Source of the DNA: Rhodocyclaceae bacterium
GTDB lineage: Bacteria > Pseudomonadota > Gammaproteobacteria > Burkholderiales > Rhodocyclaceae
Direction: 5' to 3'
NCBI GenBank assembly: GCA_028869135.1
Contig: JAGWTC010000010.1
Span: 1-64,000 of the forward strand
Length of the DNA: 64,000 nucleotides
Part shown: piece by piece, positions 8,873-18,405 of the stretch
Position numbering within the stretch: position 1 is the first letter of the stretch
How the letters are laid out: each line of letters starts with the position of its first letter
Notes under the pieces: model-generated
Told to the model about the DNA's origin: nothing
Seen by the model: the letters and a program-made list of their open reading frames with translations, nothing else
The model's database searches: none
Program-made: the position numbers and the translations under genes

Positions 8873-11035
8873 ATGAGCAAAAAAGATATTGAGATACTGG
8901 AAGTCCGGTATCTGCGCGGTCCCAGCATGTGGACCTACACGCCCATCATCGAGGCGGTGGTCGACATCCACGATCTCGAAGACTTTCCTTCCAACAAGAT
9001 CCCCGGCTTTCCCGAGCGCCTCGTCGCCTGGCTGCCCAGCCTGATGGCGCACACCTGCAGCCCCGGCGTGCCCGGCGGCTTCGTCATGCGCCTGCATGAG
9101 GGCACCTGGCCGGCGCACATCCTCGAACACATCACCATCGAGCTGCAGAATCTGGCCGGCATGAAGGTCACGTTCGGCAAGGCGCGTGAAGTGACGCGTC
9201 GCAGCCTCTACAAGGTGGTATTCAACACCATGCACGAGCAGATCGGCCGCCGCGCCCTGCAACTGTCGCGCGAGCTGGTGCTGGCGGCGATGGAGGACAA
9301 GCCTTTCGACGTCAAGGCGGCCGTCGCCGAGCTCGACGACATGGCCTATTCGCTTTGCCTCGGCCCCTCGACCCAGTGCATCGTCGAAGCCGCCGCCAAA
9401 CGCAAGATTCCCCACATCCGCCTGCTCGGCGACGGCAATCTGGTCCAGCTCGGCTACGGCGCGGCCCAGCGCCGCATCTGGACCGCCGAGACCGACTGCA
9501 CCAGCGCCATCGCCGAAGGCATCGCCGGCGACAAGGACATGACCAAGCGCCTGCTCGGCTATTCCGGCGTTCCCACGCCGGATGGCCGCGTGGTCGAGAG
9601 CGCCGCCGAAGCCTGGGAAGCCGCGCAGGACATCGGCCTGCCGGTGGTGGTGAAGCCCGGCGACGGCAACCGCGGCCGCGGCGTGTCAACCAATCTCCAC
9701 AGCCAAGCCGAAATCGAGACCGCGTGGAAGATTGCAGATGACGAAGGCAGCGAAGTCATCGTCGAAAAATTCATTGCCGGCATCGAACATCGCCTGCTCG
9801 TCATTGGCGGCAAGCTGGTGGCGGCCGCGCGCGGCGAAGAGGCCACCGTCCTCGGTGACGGCCAGCACACGGTACGCGAGCTGGTCGAGCTGCAGATCAA
9901 CAGCGACCCGCGCCGCGGTACCGAGCTGCATCAACCGCTGGAACTCATCGACCTCGACAAGAAGCCGCAGGCGCTGCTGCAGTTGCAGCAACAAGGCTTT
10001 GAGGCAGATTCGGTGCCCGCCGAAGGGCAGCGCGTGGTCGTGCTGCGCAACGGGAACCACACTACCGACATCACTCATCTCGTCCATCCCGGCAACGCCG
10101 CCACCGCCGTGCTTGCGGCCAAGATCGTCGGCCTCGACATCGCCGGCGTGGACATCGTTGCCCAGGACATCGCCAAGCCGCTGGCCGAGCAGGGCGGCGC
10201 CATCGTCGAGGTCAACGCCGGTCCCAGCCTGCTGATGCACCTCAAGCCCGCTGTCGGTGAACCTCAGCCGGTGGGCGAGGCCATTGTCGAAAGCCTGTTC
10301 CCCAGGACGGCCAACGGCCGCATTCCCCTTGTCGGCGTTTCCGGCAGCCGCGGCAAGACGCGCGTGGCCGGGCTCGTCGCTCGCCTCCTGCGCCTGTCCG
10401 GCAAATACGTCGGGCTCGCCTGCAGCAAGGGCGTTTACGTCAATCGCCGCAAGCTGCAGAGCAATGATGGCGCCAACTACGCCGGCGGCGAGCGCGTGCT
10501 GCTCAATCGCTCCGTCACCGCCGCCGTGGTCGAGCAGGACCCGCTCAGTATCCTGACCGAGGGGCTGGCCTACGATCGCTGCGACGTCGGCGTAGTCACC
10601 AATCTCGACTATGATCCGGCGCTGGCCCAGTACCACATCCACGACGCAGAGCAGATGTTCAACGTTCTGCGGACGCAAATCGATGTGGTCCTGCCGAGCG
10701 GTACCGGCATTCTCAATGCCGACGACCCCAAGGTCGTCGAAATGGCCGAGCTGTGCGACGGCGAAGTCATCTTCTTCAGTCTCAATGCCGACAGCCATGT
10801 CGTGCGCGAACACCGCGGCAAGGGCGGTCGCGCCGTCATTGTGCGTGACGGACGCATCGTCCTGGCCAGGGACGGCGACGAGAAGGGGCTGGCCGAACTC
10901 GCCGCCATTCCGCTGGTCGCCGAGCGCGCCGAGGAAACCGCCAACGTGCTCGCCGCCATCGCCGCCGGCTGGGCGCTCAATATCGATACGGCGCTGATCA
11001 AGAGCGGCGCCCAGACCTTCGGCAGTCCCGGCTAA
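8873..11035 (+). CDS. cphA': CphA'-type cyanophycin synthetase paralogue, lacking the C-terminal ligase lobe
   Basis: A 720-residue paralogue of the CphA encoded 25 bp downstream. The N-terminal domain holds the metallopeptidase-like motif His82-x-x-Glu85-His86 with Glu90, like that of cyanobacterial CphA1. A full ATP-grasp domain follows (VVVKPGDGNRGRGVS, VEKFIAGIEHR, VEVNAGPSLL). The Mur-ligase-like part has a P-loop at 491-496 reading GSRGKT, followed by Arg where CphA has Thr. The protein ends at the point corresponding to about residue 700 of CphA, so the last 150 or so residues (third Mur lobe) are missing. There is no room downstream for the missing part, so this is not a local frameshift. 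It may extend Asp or Asp-Arg units or generate primers; the exact activity is inferred. Confidence 0.9.
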   Translation: MSKKDIEILEVRYLRGPSMWTYTPIIEAVVDIHDLEDFPSNKIPGFPERLVAWLPSLMAHTCSPGVPGGFVMRLHEGTWPAHILEHITIELQNLAGMKVTFGKAREVTRRSLYKVVFNTMHEQIGRRALQLSRELVLAAMEDKPFDVKAAVAELDDMAYSLCLGPSTQCIVEAAAKRKIPHIRLLGDGNLVQLGYGAAQRRIWTAETDCTSAIAEGIAGDKDMTKRLLGYSGVPTPDGRVVESAAEAWEAAQDIGLPVVVKPGDGNRGRGVSTNLHSQAEIETAWKIADDEGSEVIVEKFIAGIEHRLLVIGGKLVAAARGEEATVLGDGQHTVRELVELQINSDPRRGTELHQPLELIDLDKKPQALLQLQQQGFEADSVPAEGQRVVVLRNGNHTTDITHLVHPGNAATAVLAAKIVGLDIAGVDIVAQDIAKPLAEQGGAIVEVNAGPSLLMHLKPAVGEPQPVGEAIVESLFPRTANGRIPLVGVSGSRGKTRVAGLVARLLRLSGKYVGLACSKGVYVNRRKLQSNDGANYAGGERVLLNRSVTAAVVEQDPLSILTEGLAYDRCDVGVVTNLDYDPALAQYHIHDAEQMFNVLRTQIDVVLPSGTGILNADDPKVVEMAELCDGEVIFFSLNADSHVVREHRGKGGRAVIVRDGRIVLARDGDEKGLAELAAIPLVAERAEETANVLAAIAAGWALNIDTALIKSGAQTFGSPG

Positions 11036-11060
11036 CTCAGGGTCAAGCACACAGAACATC

Positions 11061-13631
11061 ATGGAAATCTCCCGCATCCGTACCCTGCGCGGCCCCAATC
11101 TGTGGAGCCGTCACACCTCGATCGAAACCGTCGTCACCTGCGACGAGCCCGAGCTCAGCATCACCAATCTGCCCGGCTTCGAGACCCGCCTACGCGAACG
11201 CTTTCCCGCGCTCGGCATGTTCGGACCGCAATCGCTTGAAGAAACCGTTTCGCTGGCCCATGTGCTCGAAACCGCCGCGCTGTGGCTGCAGGCACAGGCT
11301 GGCTGCCCGGTCACCTTCAGCCGCACCACCCCGACGCCGGAAGCCGGCGTCTATCAGGTGGCCGTCGAATACAGCCAGGAAGAAGTCGGCCGCCTCGCCG
11401 TCGAACTGGCCGAGCAACTGATTCAGTCGGCGCTGAAGGACGAACCCTTCGACTGCGGCGCCGCGCTCAGGCAGATTCGGGAGCTGGATGAGGACATTCG
11501 CCTCGGCCCCTCGACCGGCTCCATCGTCGATGCCGCCGTCATGCGCGGCATTCCCTATCGCCGCCTGACTTCGGGCAGTCTCGTCCAGTTCGGCTGGGGC
11601 AGCAAGCAGCGGCGCATTCAGGCCGCCGAGACCGACATCAGCAGCGCCATTGCGGAATCGATCGCGCAGGACAAAGAGCTGACCAAGAAACTGCTCCACG
11701 CCGGCGGCGTGCCGGTGCCCATGGGCCGTCCGGTCAGCGACGCCGACGACGCCTGGGCAGCGGCTCAGGAAGTCGGCGTTCCGGTCGTGGTCAAGCCGCT
11801 CGACGGCAACCAGGGCAAGGGCGTCAGCGTCAATCTGTTCAGCAAGGAACAGGTCGTCGCCGGCTACGAGTTCGCCCGCAGTTTCCGCCGCAACATCATG
11901 GTCGAGCGCTACCTGCCCGGCCACGACTTCCGCATGCTGGTGGTCGGCGACAAGCTCGTTGCCGCCGCGCGTCGCGAACCGCCGCATGTCATCGGCGACG
12001 GCGAGCACACGATCAGGCAACTGGTGGATACGGTCAATCTCGATCCGCAGCGCGGCGATGGCCACGCCACCTCGCTGACCAAGATCCGCCTCGATGAAAT
12101 CGCGCTCGGCATTCTCGCCAAGCAGGACATGACGGTCGATTCGGTGCCCGCCAAGGGCGCGCGCGTGATTCTGCGCAATAACGCCAACCTTTCCACCGGC
12201 GGCACCGCGACCGACGTCACCGACGACGTGCACCCCGAAGTCGCCGCGCGCGCCGTCGAGGCCGCCAGGATGATCGGCCTCGACGTCTGCGGCATCGACG
12301 CGCTGGCCGAAACCCTGCAGCGCCCGCTGGAAGAACAGAACGGCGGCGTGGTCGAAGTCAACGCCGCCCCCGGCCTGCGCATGCACCTGAGCCCCTCTTT
12401 CGGCAAGGGCCGCGACGTCGGCAAGGCGATTGTCGATTCCATGTTTGCGGATGGCGAAAACGGCCGCATTCCGGTCGTCGCCGTGACCGGCACCAACGGC
12501 AAGACAACGACTGTGCGCCTCACGGCCCACATGCTGACCGCAAACGGCCTGCGCACCGGCATGACCAATACCGACGGCATCTATGTTCAGGGGCAGCGTA
12601 TCGACACCGGCGACTGCAGCGGTCCGCGCAGCGCACGTAACGTGCTGATGCACCCCGACGTGGATGCGGCGGTATTCGAGACCGCGCGCGGCGGCATGCT
12701 GCGCGAAGGGCTGGGCTTCGACCGCTGCGACGTCGCCATCGTCACCAATATCGGCATGGGCGATCACCTCGGCCTCAACTACATCAACACCGTCGAGGAT
12801 CTTGCCCGGGTCAAGCAGATCATCGTGCGCAACGTCGCACCGAACGGCATGGCCGTCCTTAACGGCGCCGATCCGCACTCCGCCCGCATGGCCTCCGCCT
12901 GCCCCGGCGCCGTCACCTATTTCGCCACCGAGCTCAACGCCGTCATGGCCGAACACATGGCCCAGGGCGGTCGCGTGGTGTACCGCGACGGCGACGCCAT
13001 CGTCGCCCGCGAAGGCAAGTTCGAGCTGCGCCTGCCGCTCGTGCAGATGCCGCTGACCATGAACGGCACCATTCCCTTCCAGGTCGACAACGCCATGGCC
13101 GCGATCGCCGCCGCCTGGGCGCTGGGTCTGAACTGGGACCGCGTGATGGAAGCGCTGGGCACCTTCAGCACCGACAGCGAAACCGCGCCGGGCCGCTTCA
13201 ACCTGTTCAACTACAAGGGCGCGACCATCGTCGCCGACTACGGCCACAACCCGGACGCCATCGCGGCGCTGGCGCAGGCGCTGGCAGTGATGCCGGCGAA
13301 GAAGCGCGCCATCGTCATCAGCGGCGCCGGCGACCGGCGCGACGAAGACATCATGATGCAGGGCAAGATCGTCGGTCAACACTTCGACGACGTGATGCTC
13401 TACGAAGACGCCTGCCAACGCGGCCGCCAGGACGGCGAAGTCATCGGGCTGTTCCGCAAGGGCCTCAAGGATGCGCCGCGCGCCACCTACATCGAGGAAA
13501 TCCGCGGCGAATTTCTCGCCATCGACAAGGCGCTGGCACGCCTGAAATCCGGCGATCTGTGCCTGATTCTCGTCGATCAGGTCGAGGAGGCGCTGGCGCA
13601 CATCGCCCAACGCGTCGCGGAAGCCGCGTAA
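11061..13631 (+). CDS. cphA: Cyanophycin synthetase
   Basis: An 856-residue enzyme that builds multi-L-arginyl-poly-L-aspartate from Asp, Arg and ATP without a ribosome. The domain order is N domain (1-160), ATP-grasp (about 190-450; VVVKPLDGNQGKGVS, VEVNAAPGLRMHL) and a Mur-ligase-like module with P-loop G477-T482 (TGTNGKTTT), the TNIGMGDHLG motif and a complete third lobe (ADYGHNPDAIAAL, SGAGDRRDEDI). Length matches known CphA enzymes. In the N domain the HxxEH site is broken: His67 and Glu70 remain, but the second His is Thr71 and the distal Glu is Trp75. It is the last gene of the cluster, closed by a strong terminator shared with fadD. Confidence 0.96.
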   Translation: MEISRIRTLRGPNLWSRHTSIETVVTCDEPELSITNLPGFETRLRERFPALGMFGPQSLEETVSLAHVLETAALWLQAQAGCPVTFSRTTPTPEAGVYQVAVEYSQEEVGRLAVELAEQLIQSALKDEPFDCGAALRQIRELDEDIRLGPSTGSIVDAAVMRGIPYRRLTSGSLVQFGWGSKQRRIQAAETDISSAIAESIAQDKELTKKLLHAGGVPVPMGRPVSDADDAWAAAQEVGVPVVVKPLDGNQGKGVSVNLFSKEQVVAGYEFARSFRRNIMVERYLPGHDFRMLVVGDKLVAAARREPPHVIGDGEHTIRQLVDTVNLDPQRGDGHATSLTKIRLDEIALGILAKQDMTVDSVPAKGARVILRNNANLSTGGTATDVTDDVHPEVAARAVEAARMIGLDVCGIDALAETLQRPLEEQNGGVVEVNAAPGLRMHLSPSFGKGRDVGKAIVDSMFADGENGRIPVVAVTGTNGKTTTVRLTAHMLTANGLRTGMTNTDGIYVQGQRIDTGDCSGPRSARNVLMHPDVDAAVFETARGGMLREGLGFDRCDVAIVTNIGMGDHLGLNYINTVEDLARVKQIIVRNVAPNGMAVLNGADPHSARMASACPGAVTYFATELNAVMAEHMAQGGRVVYRDGDAIVAREGKFELRLPLVQMPLTMNGTIPFQVDNAMAAIAAAWALGLNWDRVMEALGTFSTDSETAPGRFNLFNYKGATIVADYGHNPDAIAALAQALAVMPAKKRAIVISGAGDRRDEDIMMQGKIVGQHFDDVMLYEDACQRGRQDGEVIGLFRKGLKDAPRATYIEEIRGEFLAIDKALARLKSGDLCLILVDQVEEALAHIAQRVAEAA

Positions 13632-13647
13632 GAAAGTAGTCGCAGGT

Positions 13648-13687
13648 AAAACGGGCCGCCAGGCAATGCCTAGGCGGCCCGTTTTTT
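13648..13687. terminator. Bidirectional terminator between cphA and fadD
   Basis: A long stem with arms AACGGGCCGCC and GGCGGCCCGTT, an inner AGGC/GCCT pair, A-run on the left and T-run on the right, so it can stop transcription from both convergent genes. Confidence 0.85.
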
Positions 13688-15352
13688 CATTTCCTCTTCG
13701 CGCAACTGACGGCGCAGTATCTTGCCGACATTGCTCTTCGGCAGCGCGTCGCGAAACTCCACCTGATGCGGGACCTTGTAGCCGGTCAAGGTCTCGTGGC
13801 AGTGCGCGATCAAGGCCTCGCGCGTGACCGAGGCATCCTTGCGCACGACGAAAATCTTGACTGCCTCTCCCGTCTTTTCGTCGGGCACGCTGATGGCCGC
13901 CACTTCCTTGACCCCCGGCAGCGTGATAACCGCCGCCTCGACCTCGCTCGGATAGACGTTGAAGCCCGAGACCAGGATCATTTCCTTTTTGCGATCGACA
14001 ATGCGCATGAAGCCGCACTCGTCCATGATGCCGATATCGCCGGTGCGCAGAAAGCCGTCGGCACCGAGCACCATGGCGGTTTCATCCGTGCGCTGCCAGT
14101 AGCCGGGCATGACCTGCGGGCCGCGGATATACATTTCGCCCGGCATGCCCGGAGCGCACTCGTTCCCGGCATCGTCGCGAATGCTGATTTCGGTTGAAGG
14201 CAGGGGCTGGCCGATAGCACCGGTGAACTCGCGCCGGAGTATCGGATTGATGCTGACCGCTGGCGAGGTTTCGGTCAGTCCGTAGGCCTCAACCAGCGGC
14301 TTGCCTGTCGTCGCCAGCCATTGCTCGGCCACTGCGCGCTGCACCGCTGCGCCGCCGCCCAACGCTATGCGCAGATGCCGAAAATCCACGCCAGCGAAAT
14401 CCTCGTTGTGCAGCAGCGCGGAGAACAGGGTATTCACGCCAGTAAAGGCGGTGAAGGGATGACGCTTGAGTTCCTTCACCAAGCCCGGGATGTCGCGCGG
14501 ATTGGCGATCAGGACATTCAACCCGCCCAACAGGCCGAACAGCAGACAGTTCGCCATAAGCGAGAACACATGGTAGAGCGGCAAGGCGGTGATGATGATC
14601 TCCTCGCCCTCGACCAGATGGGGCCCCACCCAGGCCCGCGCCTGCATCACATTGGCAATGATGTTGCGATGCGTCAGCATCGCCCCCTTGGCGACGCCGG
14701 TCGTGCCGCCCGTGTATTGCAGAAAGGCGAGCTCATCGCCCCTGATTTCGAGGGCTGGCACGGCATGGCGTGCACCTGCCGCCAGCACCTGCGGGAGCCA
14801 CGTCATGTGCGCCAGCGTATAGCCCGGCACCAGTCTTTTGACGTGGCGCACCACGAAGTTCAGCAGCCAGCCCTTCGCCCGCGGCAGCAGATCGCCCATG
14901 CGCACGACGACCACATGGCGGACGGAGGTTCGCTCCTGTATTTCAGCCAGCACATGCGCGAAGTTCTCAAGAATCACAATAACCTCGGCGCCCGCGTCTT
15001 CAAGCTGGTGTTCAAGCTCGCAGGCTGTGTACAGGGGATTGCAATTGACGACGGTGCAACCCGCGCGCAAAGCGCCGAACAGACAGACCGGATAGGCGAG
15101 CAGGTTGGGCATCATGAGCGCGACGCGCGTGCCGCGCGGCAGCTTGAGCTCGCCGTGTAGATAAGCGGCAAACATGCCCCCCAGATGATCGACCTCGGCG
15201 AAACTCAGGGTCTCACCAAAGCTGGAATAGGCAGGTTTGGGGCCGAAACGGCCGGTGATGTGGGCCTGCATGGCCGGCACCGAAGGAAAAGCGTCAGGGT
15301 CGATCTCCGCCGGCACGCCGGGCGGATAGTGCTGCAGCCAGATTTTGTCCAT
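13670..15352 (-). CDS. fadD: Long-chain fatty acid-CoA ligase
   Basis: A 560-residue AMP-forming acyl-CoA synthetase that activates fatty acids at the inner membrane. The start MDKIWLQHYPPGVPAEID matches FadD; the AMP-binding motif YTGGTTGVAKGA, the YGLTETSPAVS motif and the C-terminal lysine loop PKSNVGKILRR are all intact. An upstream in-frame ATG at 15382 is less likely because family similarity begins at MDKIW. The gene converges on cphA and has no obvious functional link to it. Confidence 0.94.
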   Translation of the reverse strand: MDKIWLQHYPPGVPAEIDPDAFPSVPAMQAHITGRFGPKPAYSSFGETLSFAEVDHLGGMFAAYLHGELKLPRGTRVALMMPNLLAYPVCLFGALRAGCTVVNCNPLYTACELEHQLEDAGAEVIVILENFAHVLAEIQERTSVRHVVVVRMGDLLPRAKGWLLNFVVRHVKRLVPGYTLAHMTWLPQVLAAGARHAVPALEIRGDELAFLQYTGGTTGVAKGAMLTHRNIIANVMQARAWVGPHLVEGEEIIITALPLYHVFSLMANCLLFGLLGGLNVLIANPRDIPGLVKELKRHPFTAFTGVNTLFSALLHNEDFAGVDFRHLRIALGGGAAVQRAVAEQWLATTGKPLVEAYGLTETSPAVSINPILRREFTGAIGQPLPSTEISIRDDAGNECAPGMPGEMYIRGPQVMPGYWQRTDETAMVLGADGFLRTGDIGIMDECGFMRIVDRKKEMILVSGFNVYPSEVEAAVITLPGVKEVAAISVPDEKTGEAVKIFVVRKDASVTREALIAHCHETLTGYKVPHQVEFRDALPKSNVGKILRRQLREEEMKKRAA

Positions 15353-15413
15353 GCATGACCTGCCGCATTGTCCGGCCGGCAAATGGGTTCAACAGATAGG
15401 TTCAGGAAATCCG

Positions 15414-15444
15414 GCCCCCGGGTGCATACCGGGAGGCCGGGGGC
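15414..15444 (-). terminator. Weak terminator-like hairpin after the CBS gene
   Basis: Arms GCCCCCGG and CCGGGGGC lie just after the stop at 15447. Only a short, weak T stretch follows on the minus strand, so it may instead be a 3'-end stabilising hairpin. Confidence 0.35.
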
Positions 15445-15446
15445 TG

Positions 15447-15896
15447 TCAGTGTGCTGCGGTCTGCGGAATGTCGTGGATATAGGCCTTGAGCATTTCGTT
15501 TTCCTGGCTCTGTTCCGTCAGCACCGCCTTGGCGATGTCGTGGAAGGAAATCACGCCCACCAAGCTGCCGCTGTCGACCACCGGCAGATAGCGTACATGG
15601 GTTTCGAGCATCAGACGGCGCAGCTCGTCCACATCCATGCCTAGCGTTGCCGTCGGCGGATTGGCGGCCATGACATCGGCCACCTTGACCCAACCCCAAT
15701 CGGGGCCATGGCTGCGAACGGCGCGCATGACTTCACGGAAGGTCAGCATGCCAACGAGGCGGCCCGACTGCAGACACACCAGCGAGCCGACGTCATGCTC
15801 GGCCATGGCGACGATGCCGTCGCGCAGGCTTTGATCCGGGTCGACGCTGAAGATGACCGAGCCCTTGAGTGCGAGAATCTCCCTGACTTTCATCAC
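15447..15896 (-). CDS. CBS-domain pair protein
   Basis: A 149-residue soluble protein made of two CBS repeats (about residues 8-62 and 75-132), recognisable from VGSLVCLQSGRLVGMLTFRE and VRYLPVVDSGSLVGVISFHD. Stand-alone CBS pairs usually bind adenine nucleotides and act as sensors. The partner cannot be named from the sequence. It sits alone between fadD and fdxA on the minus strand. Confidence 0.85.
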   Translation of the reverse strand: MMKVREILALKGSVIFSVDPDQSLRDGIVAMAEHDVGSLVCLQSGRLVGMLTFREVMRAVRSHGPDWGWVKVADVMAANPPTATLGMDVDELRRLMLETHVRYLPVVDSGSLVGVISFHDIAKAVLTEQSQENEMLKAYIHDIPQTAAH

Positions 15897-15975
15897 AAAA
15901 CCCTCCTGTGTTGCGCCGACCGGACCGGACGGACACCCTCATCCTAGACCAGGCGCAAAGCGAATAAAAGGGGCT

Positions 15976-16012
15976 TATGAAATAAAAAGCCCCGCATATG
16001 CGGGGCTTTTCA
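15976..16012. terminator. Terminator after fdxA, built on a 26-bp perfect palindrome
   Basis: Bases 15985-16010 are a perfect palindrome with arms AAAAGCCCCG and CGGGGCTTTT around CATATG. On the minus strand it follows the fdxA stop by about 20 bases and leads into TTATTTC. Confidence 0.8.
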
Positions 16013-16030
16013 GACGAGAACCACGCTTTA

Positions 16031-16354
16031 TCAACGTTCAAGATGCTCAAGCTTGTTCTTGACCTTGACCCACTCGTCGGCGTCGGGTGCCGGATCCTTG
16101 CGCTCGATGATGACCGGCCAGGTCTTGACCAGTTCGGCATTCAACGCAATGAAGTTTTCCATGCCGGCGGGCACGTCGTCCTCGGCGAAAATCGCCTCGG
16201 CCGGACATTCGGCCACGCACAGGGTGCAATCGATGCACTCATCGGGATCGATCGCCAGAAAGTTCGGGCCTTCATGGAAACAGTCCACCGGGCACACATC
16301 GACGCAATCGGTGTATTTGCACTTGATGCAGTTGTCGGTCACAACATAGGTCAC
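16031..16354 (-). CDS. fdxA: 7Fe ferredoxin FdxA
   Basis: A 107-residue electron carrier like Azotobacter ferredoxin I. The nine cysteines sit in the expected spacing: C9, C12, C17, C21 and C25 in the first half and C40, C43, C46 and C50 in the second, enough for one [3Fe-4S] and one [4Fe-4S] cluster. The extended acidic C-terminal tail is typical of FdxA. It is a single-gene unit with its own terminator. Confidence 0.95.
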   Translation of the reverse strand: MTYVVTDNCIKCKYTDCVDVCPVDCFHEGPNFLAIDPDECIDCTLCVAECPAEAIFAEDDVPAGMENFIALNAELVKTWPVIIERKDPAPDADEWVKVKNKLEHLER

Positions 16355-16597
16355 GTCAGAATCTCCGTTAAATCAGCGAGCCGATCGGGATCGGCCAGCT
16401 CTGTTCTTTGCCTGAGGGGGTTGAAACCGACCCTGGAAAGCTCAATTGTAATATGCCCCGCCGCAAAAGGCGCGTGCTTCCCGCTGCCGGTGTTTTTTTG
16501 TTAGCATGCATCAATTGCATCGGCAAGAACATCGCCGCTTGCCGCCCTCGGCAGCAGCCCCGCCCGAGCGGCCTATTTTCCGAAACGAGACCCCATA

Positions 16598-16924
16598 ATG
16601 AGCGAACTTATCCATCACGTTACCGACGCCACCTTCAAGAACGAAGTCCTCGACGCCAGCACCCCGGTGCTCGTCGACTACTGGGCCGAGTGGTGCGGAC
16701 CGTGCAAGATGATCGCCCCCATCCTCGATGAAGTCGCCAAGGAATATTCCGGCAAGCTGAAGATCGCCAAGCTGAACATCGACGACAACCAGAAGACGCC
16801 CGGCGAGTTCGGCATTCGCGGCATTCCGACCCTGATGCTGTTCAAGGGTGGCGACATCGCCGCGACCAAGGTCGGCGCATTGTCGAAGTCGCAGCTCACC
16901 GCCTTCATTGACAGCAACCTGTAA
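16598..16924 (+). CDS. trxA: Thioredoxin 1
   Basis: A 108-residue disulfide reductase with the active-site motif WCGPC (near residues 32-36) and the cis-proline loop [11 protein letters not shown]. It starts [19 protein letters not shown]. It lies upstream of rho in the same direction with a 191-bp gap, the arrangement also seen in E. coli. Confidence 0.96.
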   Translation: MSELIHHVTDATFKNEVLDASTPVLVDYWAEWCGPCKMIAPILDEVAKEYSGKLKIAKLNIDDNQKTPGEFGIRGIPTLMLFKGGDIAATKVGALSKSQLTAFIDSNL

Positions 16925-16940
16925 TCCCGCTACATTCAGC

Positions 16941-16968
16941 GCCTGAAGCCTCAGGAAAGGCTTCAGGC
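16941..16968 (+). other. Perfect 11-bp hairpin in the trxA-rho gap
   Basis: Arms GCCTGAAGCCT and AGGCTTCAGGC flank a 6-base loop, starting 17 bases after the trxA stop. No T-run follows, so it is not a canonical intrinsic terminator; it may protect the trxA 3' end or be part of the rho leader. A weaker ATTCC/GGAAT hairpin follows near 16982-17000. Confidence 0.55.
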
Positions 16969-17115
16969 AGCAATGACAGGCATTCCGCAAACAGGAATAG
17001 CCGCCCGGACCTACCGCAGGAATAAAAACAAAGCCGGTAGCCGCTGAACCCAAACTCTCCCCTTCGGCAATACCCGTCCCACGCCTCGTGCGCATATCGC
17101 CCTCAGGTCGCCTAC

Positions 17116-18378
17116 ATGCATCTTTCCGAGCTTAAATCCCAACACGTCAGCCAACTGCTGGAAATGGCCGCCGGCCTCGGCATCGAGGGCGCCAATCGAC
17201 TGCGCAAGCAGGAGCTGCTGTTCGCCATCCTGCGCATGCACGCCAAGAAGGGCGAAGCCATCTTCGGCGACGGCACGCTGGAAATCCTGCCGGACGGTTT
17301 CGGCTTCCTGCGCTCGCCCGATACCTCGTACCTGGCCAGCACCGACGACATCTACGTCAGTCCCTCGCAGATCCGCCGCTTCAATCTGCATACCGGCGAC
17401 ACCATCGTCGGCGAAATCCGCGCGCCCAAGGACGGCGAGCGTTACTTTGCGCTGGTGAAGCTCGACAGCATCAACGGCGAGCCGCCCGAGAACGCCAAGG
17501 GCAAGATCCTCTTCGAGAATCTGACCCCGCTGCATCCCAATCAGGTCCTCAAGCTTGAGCGCGACATCCGTGCCGAGGAAAATCTGACCTCCCGCATCAT
17601 CGACATCGTCGCGCCGATCGGCAAAGGCCAGCGCGCCCTGCTCGTGGCCCCGCCCAAGTCCGGCAAGACCGTGATGCTGCAGCATATTGCGCATGCCATC
17701 ACCAGCAATCACCCGGATGTCGAACTGATCGTCCTGCTCATCGACGAGCGCCCCGAAGAAGTGACCGAAATGCAGCGCACCGTGCGCGGCGAAGTCATCG
17801 CTTCGACCTTCGACGAGCCGGCCACGCGCCACGTGCAGGTCGCCGAAATGGTGATCGAAAAGGCCAAGCGCCTGACCGAGCATAAGAAGGACGTCGTCAT
17901 CCTGCTCGACTCCATCACCCGTCTCGCCCGCGCCTACAACACCGTGCAGCCAGCCTCCGGCAAGGTGCTGACCGGCGGTGTGGACGCCAACGCGCTGCAG
18001 AAGCCCAAGCGCTTCTTCGGCGCCGCCCGCAATATCGAGGAAGGCGGTTCGTTGACCATTATCGCCACCGCGCTGATCGACACCGGCTCGCGCATGGACG
18101 AAGTGATCTACGAAGAGTTCAAGGGCACCGGCAATATGGAAATTCACCTGGATCGCCGCATGGCCGAGAAGCGCGTCTACCCGGCCATCAATGTGAACCG
18201 CTCCGGCACCCGCCGCGAAGAATTGCTGCTCGAACCGGCCATCCTCCAGAAGATGTGGGTGCTGCGCAAGCTCCTGTACAACATGGACGATCTGGAAGCG
18301 ATGGAATTCCTGCTCGACAAGATCAAGGCCACCAAGAACAATGGCGAGTTCTTCGACGCCATGCGGGCCGGGCGCTAA
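17116..18378 (+). CDS. rho: Transcription termination factor Rho
   Basis: A 420-residue hexameric RNA helicase. The N-terminal part starts [18 protein letters not shown], followed by the RNA-binding cold-shock-like domain ([18 protein letters not shown]), the P-loop APPKSGKT, Walker [17 protein letters not shown] and the Q-loop region with [20 protein letters not shown]. Length is normal for proteobacteria. The 190-bp leader with hairpins is consistent with the autoregulation known for rho in other bacteria. Confidence 0.97.
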   Translation: MHLSELKSQHVSQLLEMAAGLGIEGANRLRKQELLFAILRMHAKKGEAIFGDGTLEILPDGFGFLRSPDTSYLASTDDIYVSPSQIRRFNLHTGDTIVGEIRAPKDGERYFALVKLDSINGEPPENAKGKILFENLTPLHPNQVLKLERDIRAEENLTSRIIDIVAPIGKGQRALLVAPPKSGKTVMLQHIAHAITSNHPDVELIVLLIDERPEEVTEMQRTVRGEVIASTFDEPATRHVQVAEMVIEKAKRLTEHKKDVVILLDSITRLARAYNTVQPASGKVLTGGVDANALQKPKRFFGAARNIEEGGSLTIIATALIDTGSRMDEVIYEEFKGTGNMEIHLDRRMAEKRVYPAINVNRSGTRREELLLEPAILQKMWVLRKLLYNMDDLEAMEFLLDKIKATKNNGEFFDAMRAGR

Positions 18379-18405
18379 GCCGAAACGCGCCTGCCGGTTT
18401 TTGGC

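Noticed and set aside
11010-11061. Possible frameshift splitting one long cyanophycin synthetase into CphA' and CphA
   Set aside because: Both products start with their own N domain and the gap is only 25 bp, so they are tandem paralogues rather than halves of one gene.
11190-14018. A 942-codon open frame on the minus strand opposite cphA
   Set aside because: It lies antisense to a clear cyanophycin synthetase, has an Ala/Gly/His/Asp-rich composition typical of GC-rich shadow frames and matches no family.
13670-15352. FadD considered as part of the cyanophycin cluster
   Set aside because: It converges on cphA behind a strong bidirectional terminator and is a standard fatty-acid gene.
15985-16010. 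26-bp perfect palindrome considered as a protein-binding operator
   Set aside because: Position just after the fdxA stop with A/T flanks fits an intrinsic terminator better.
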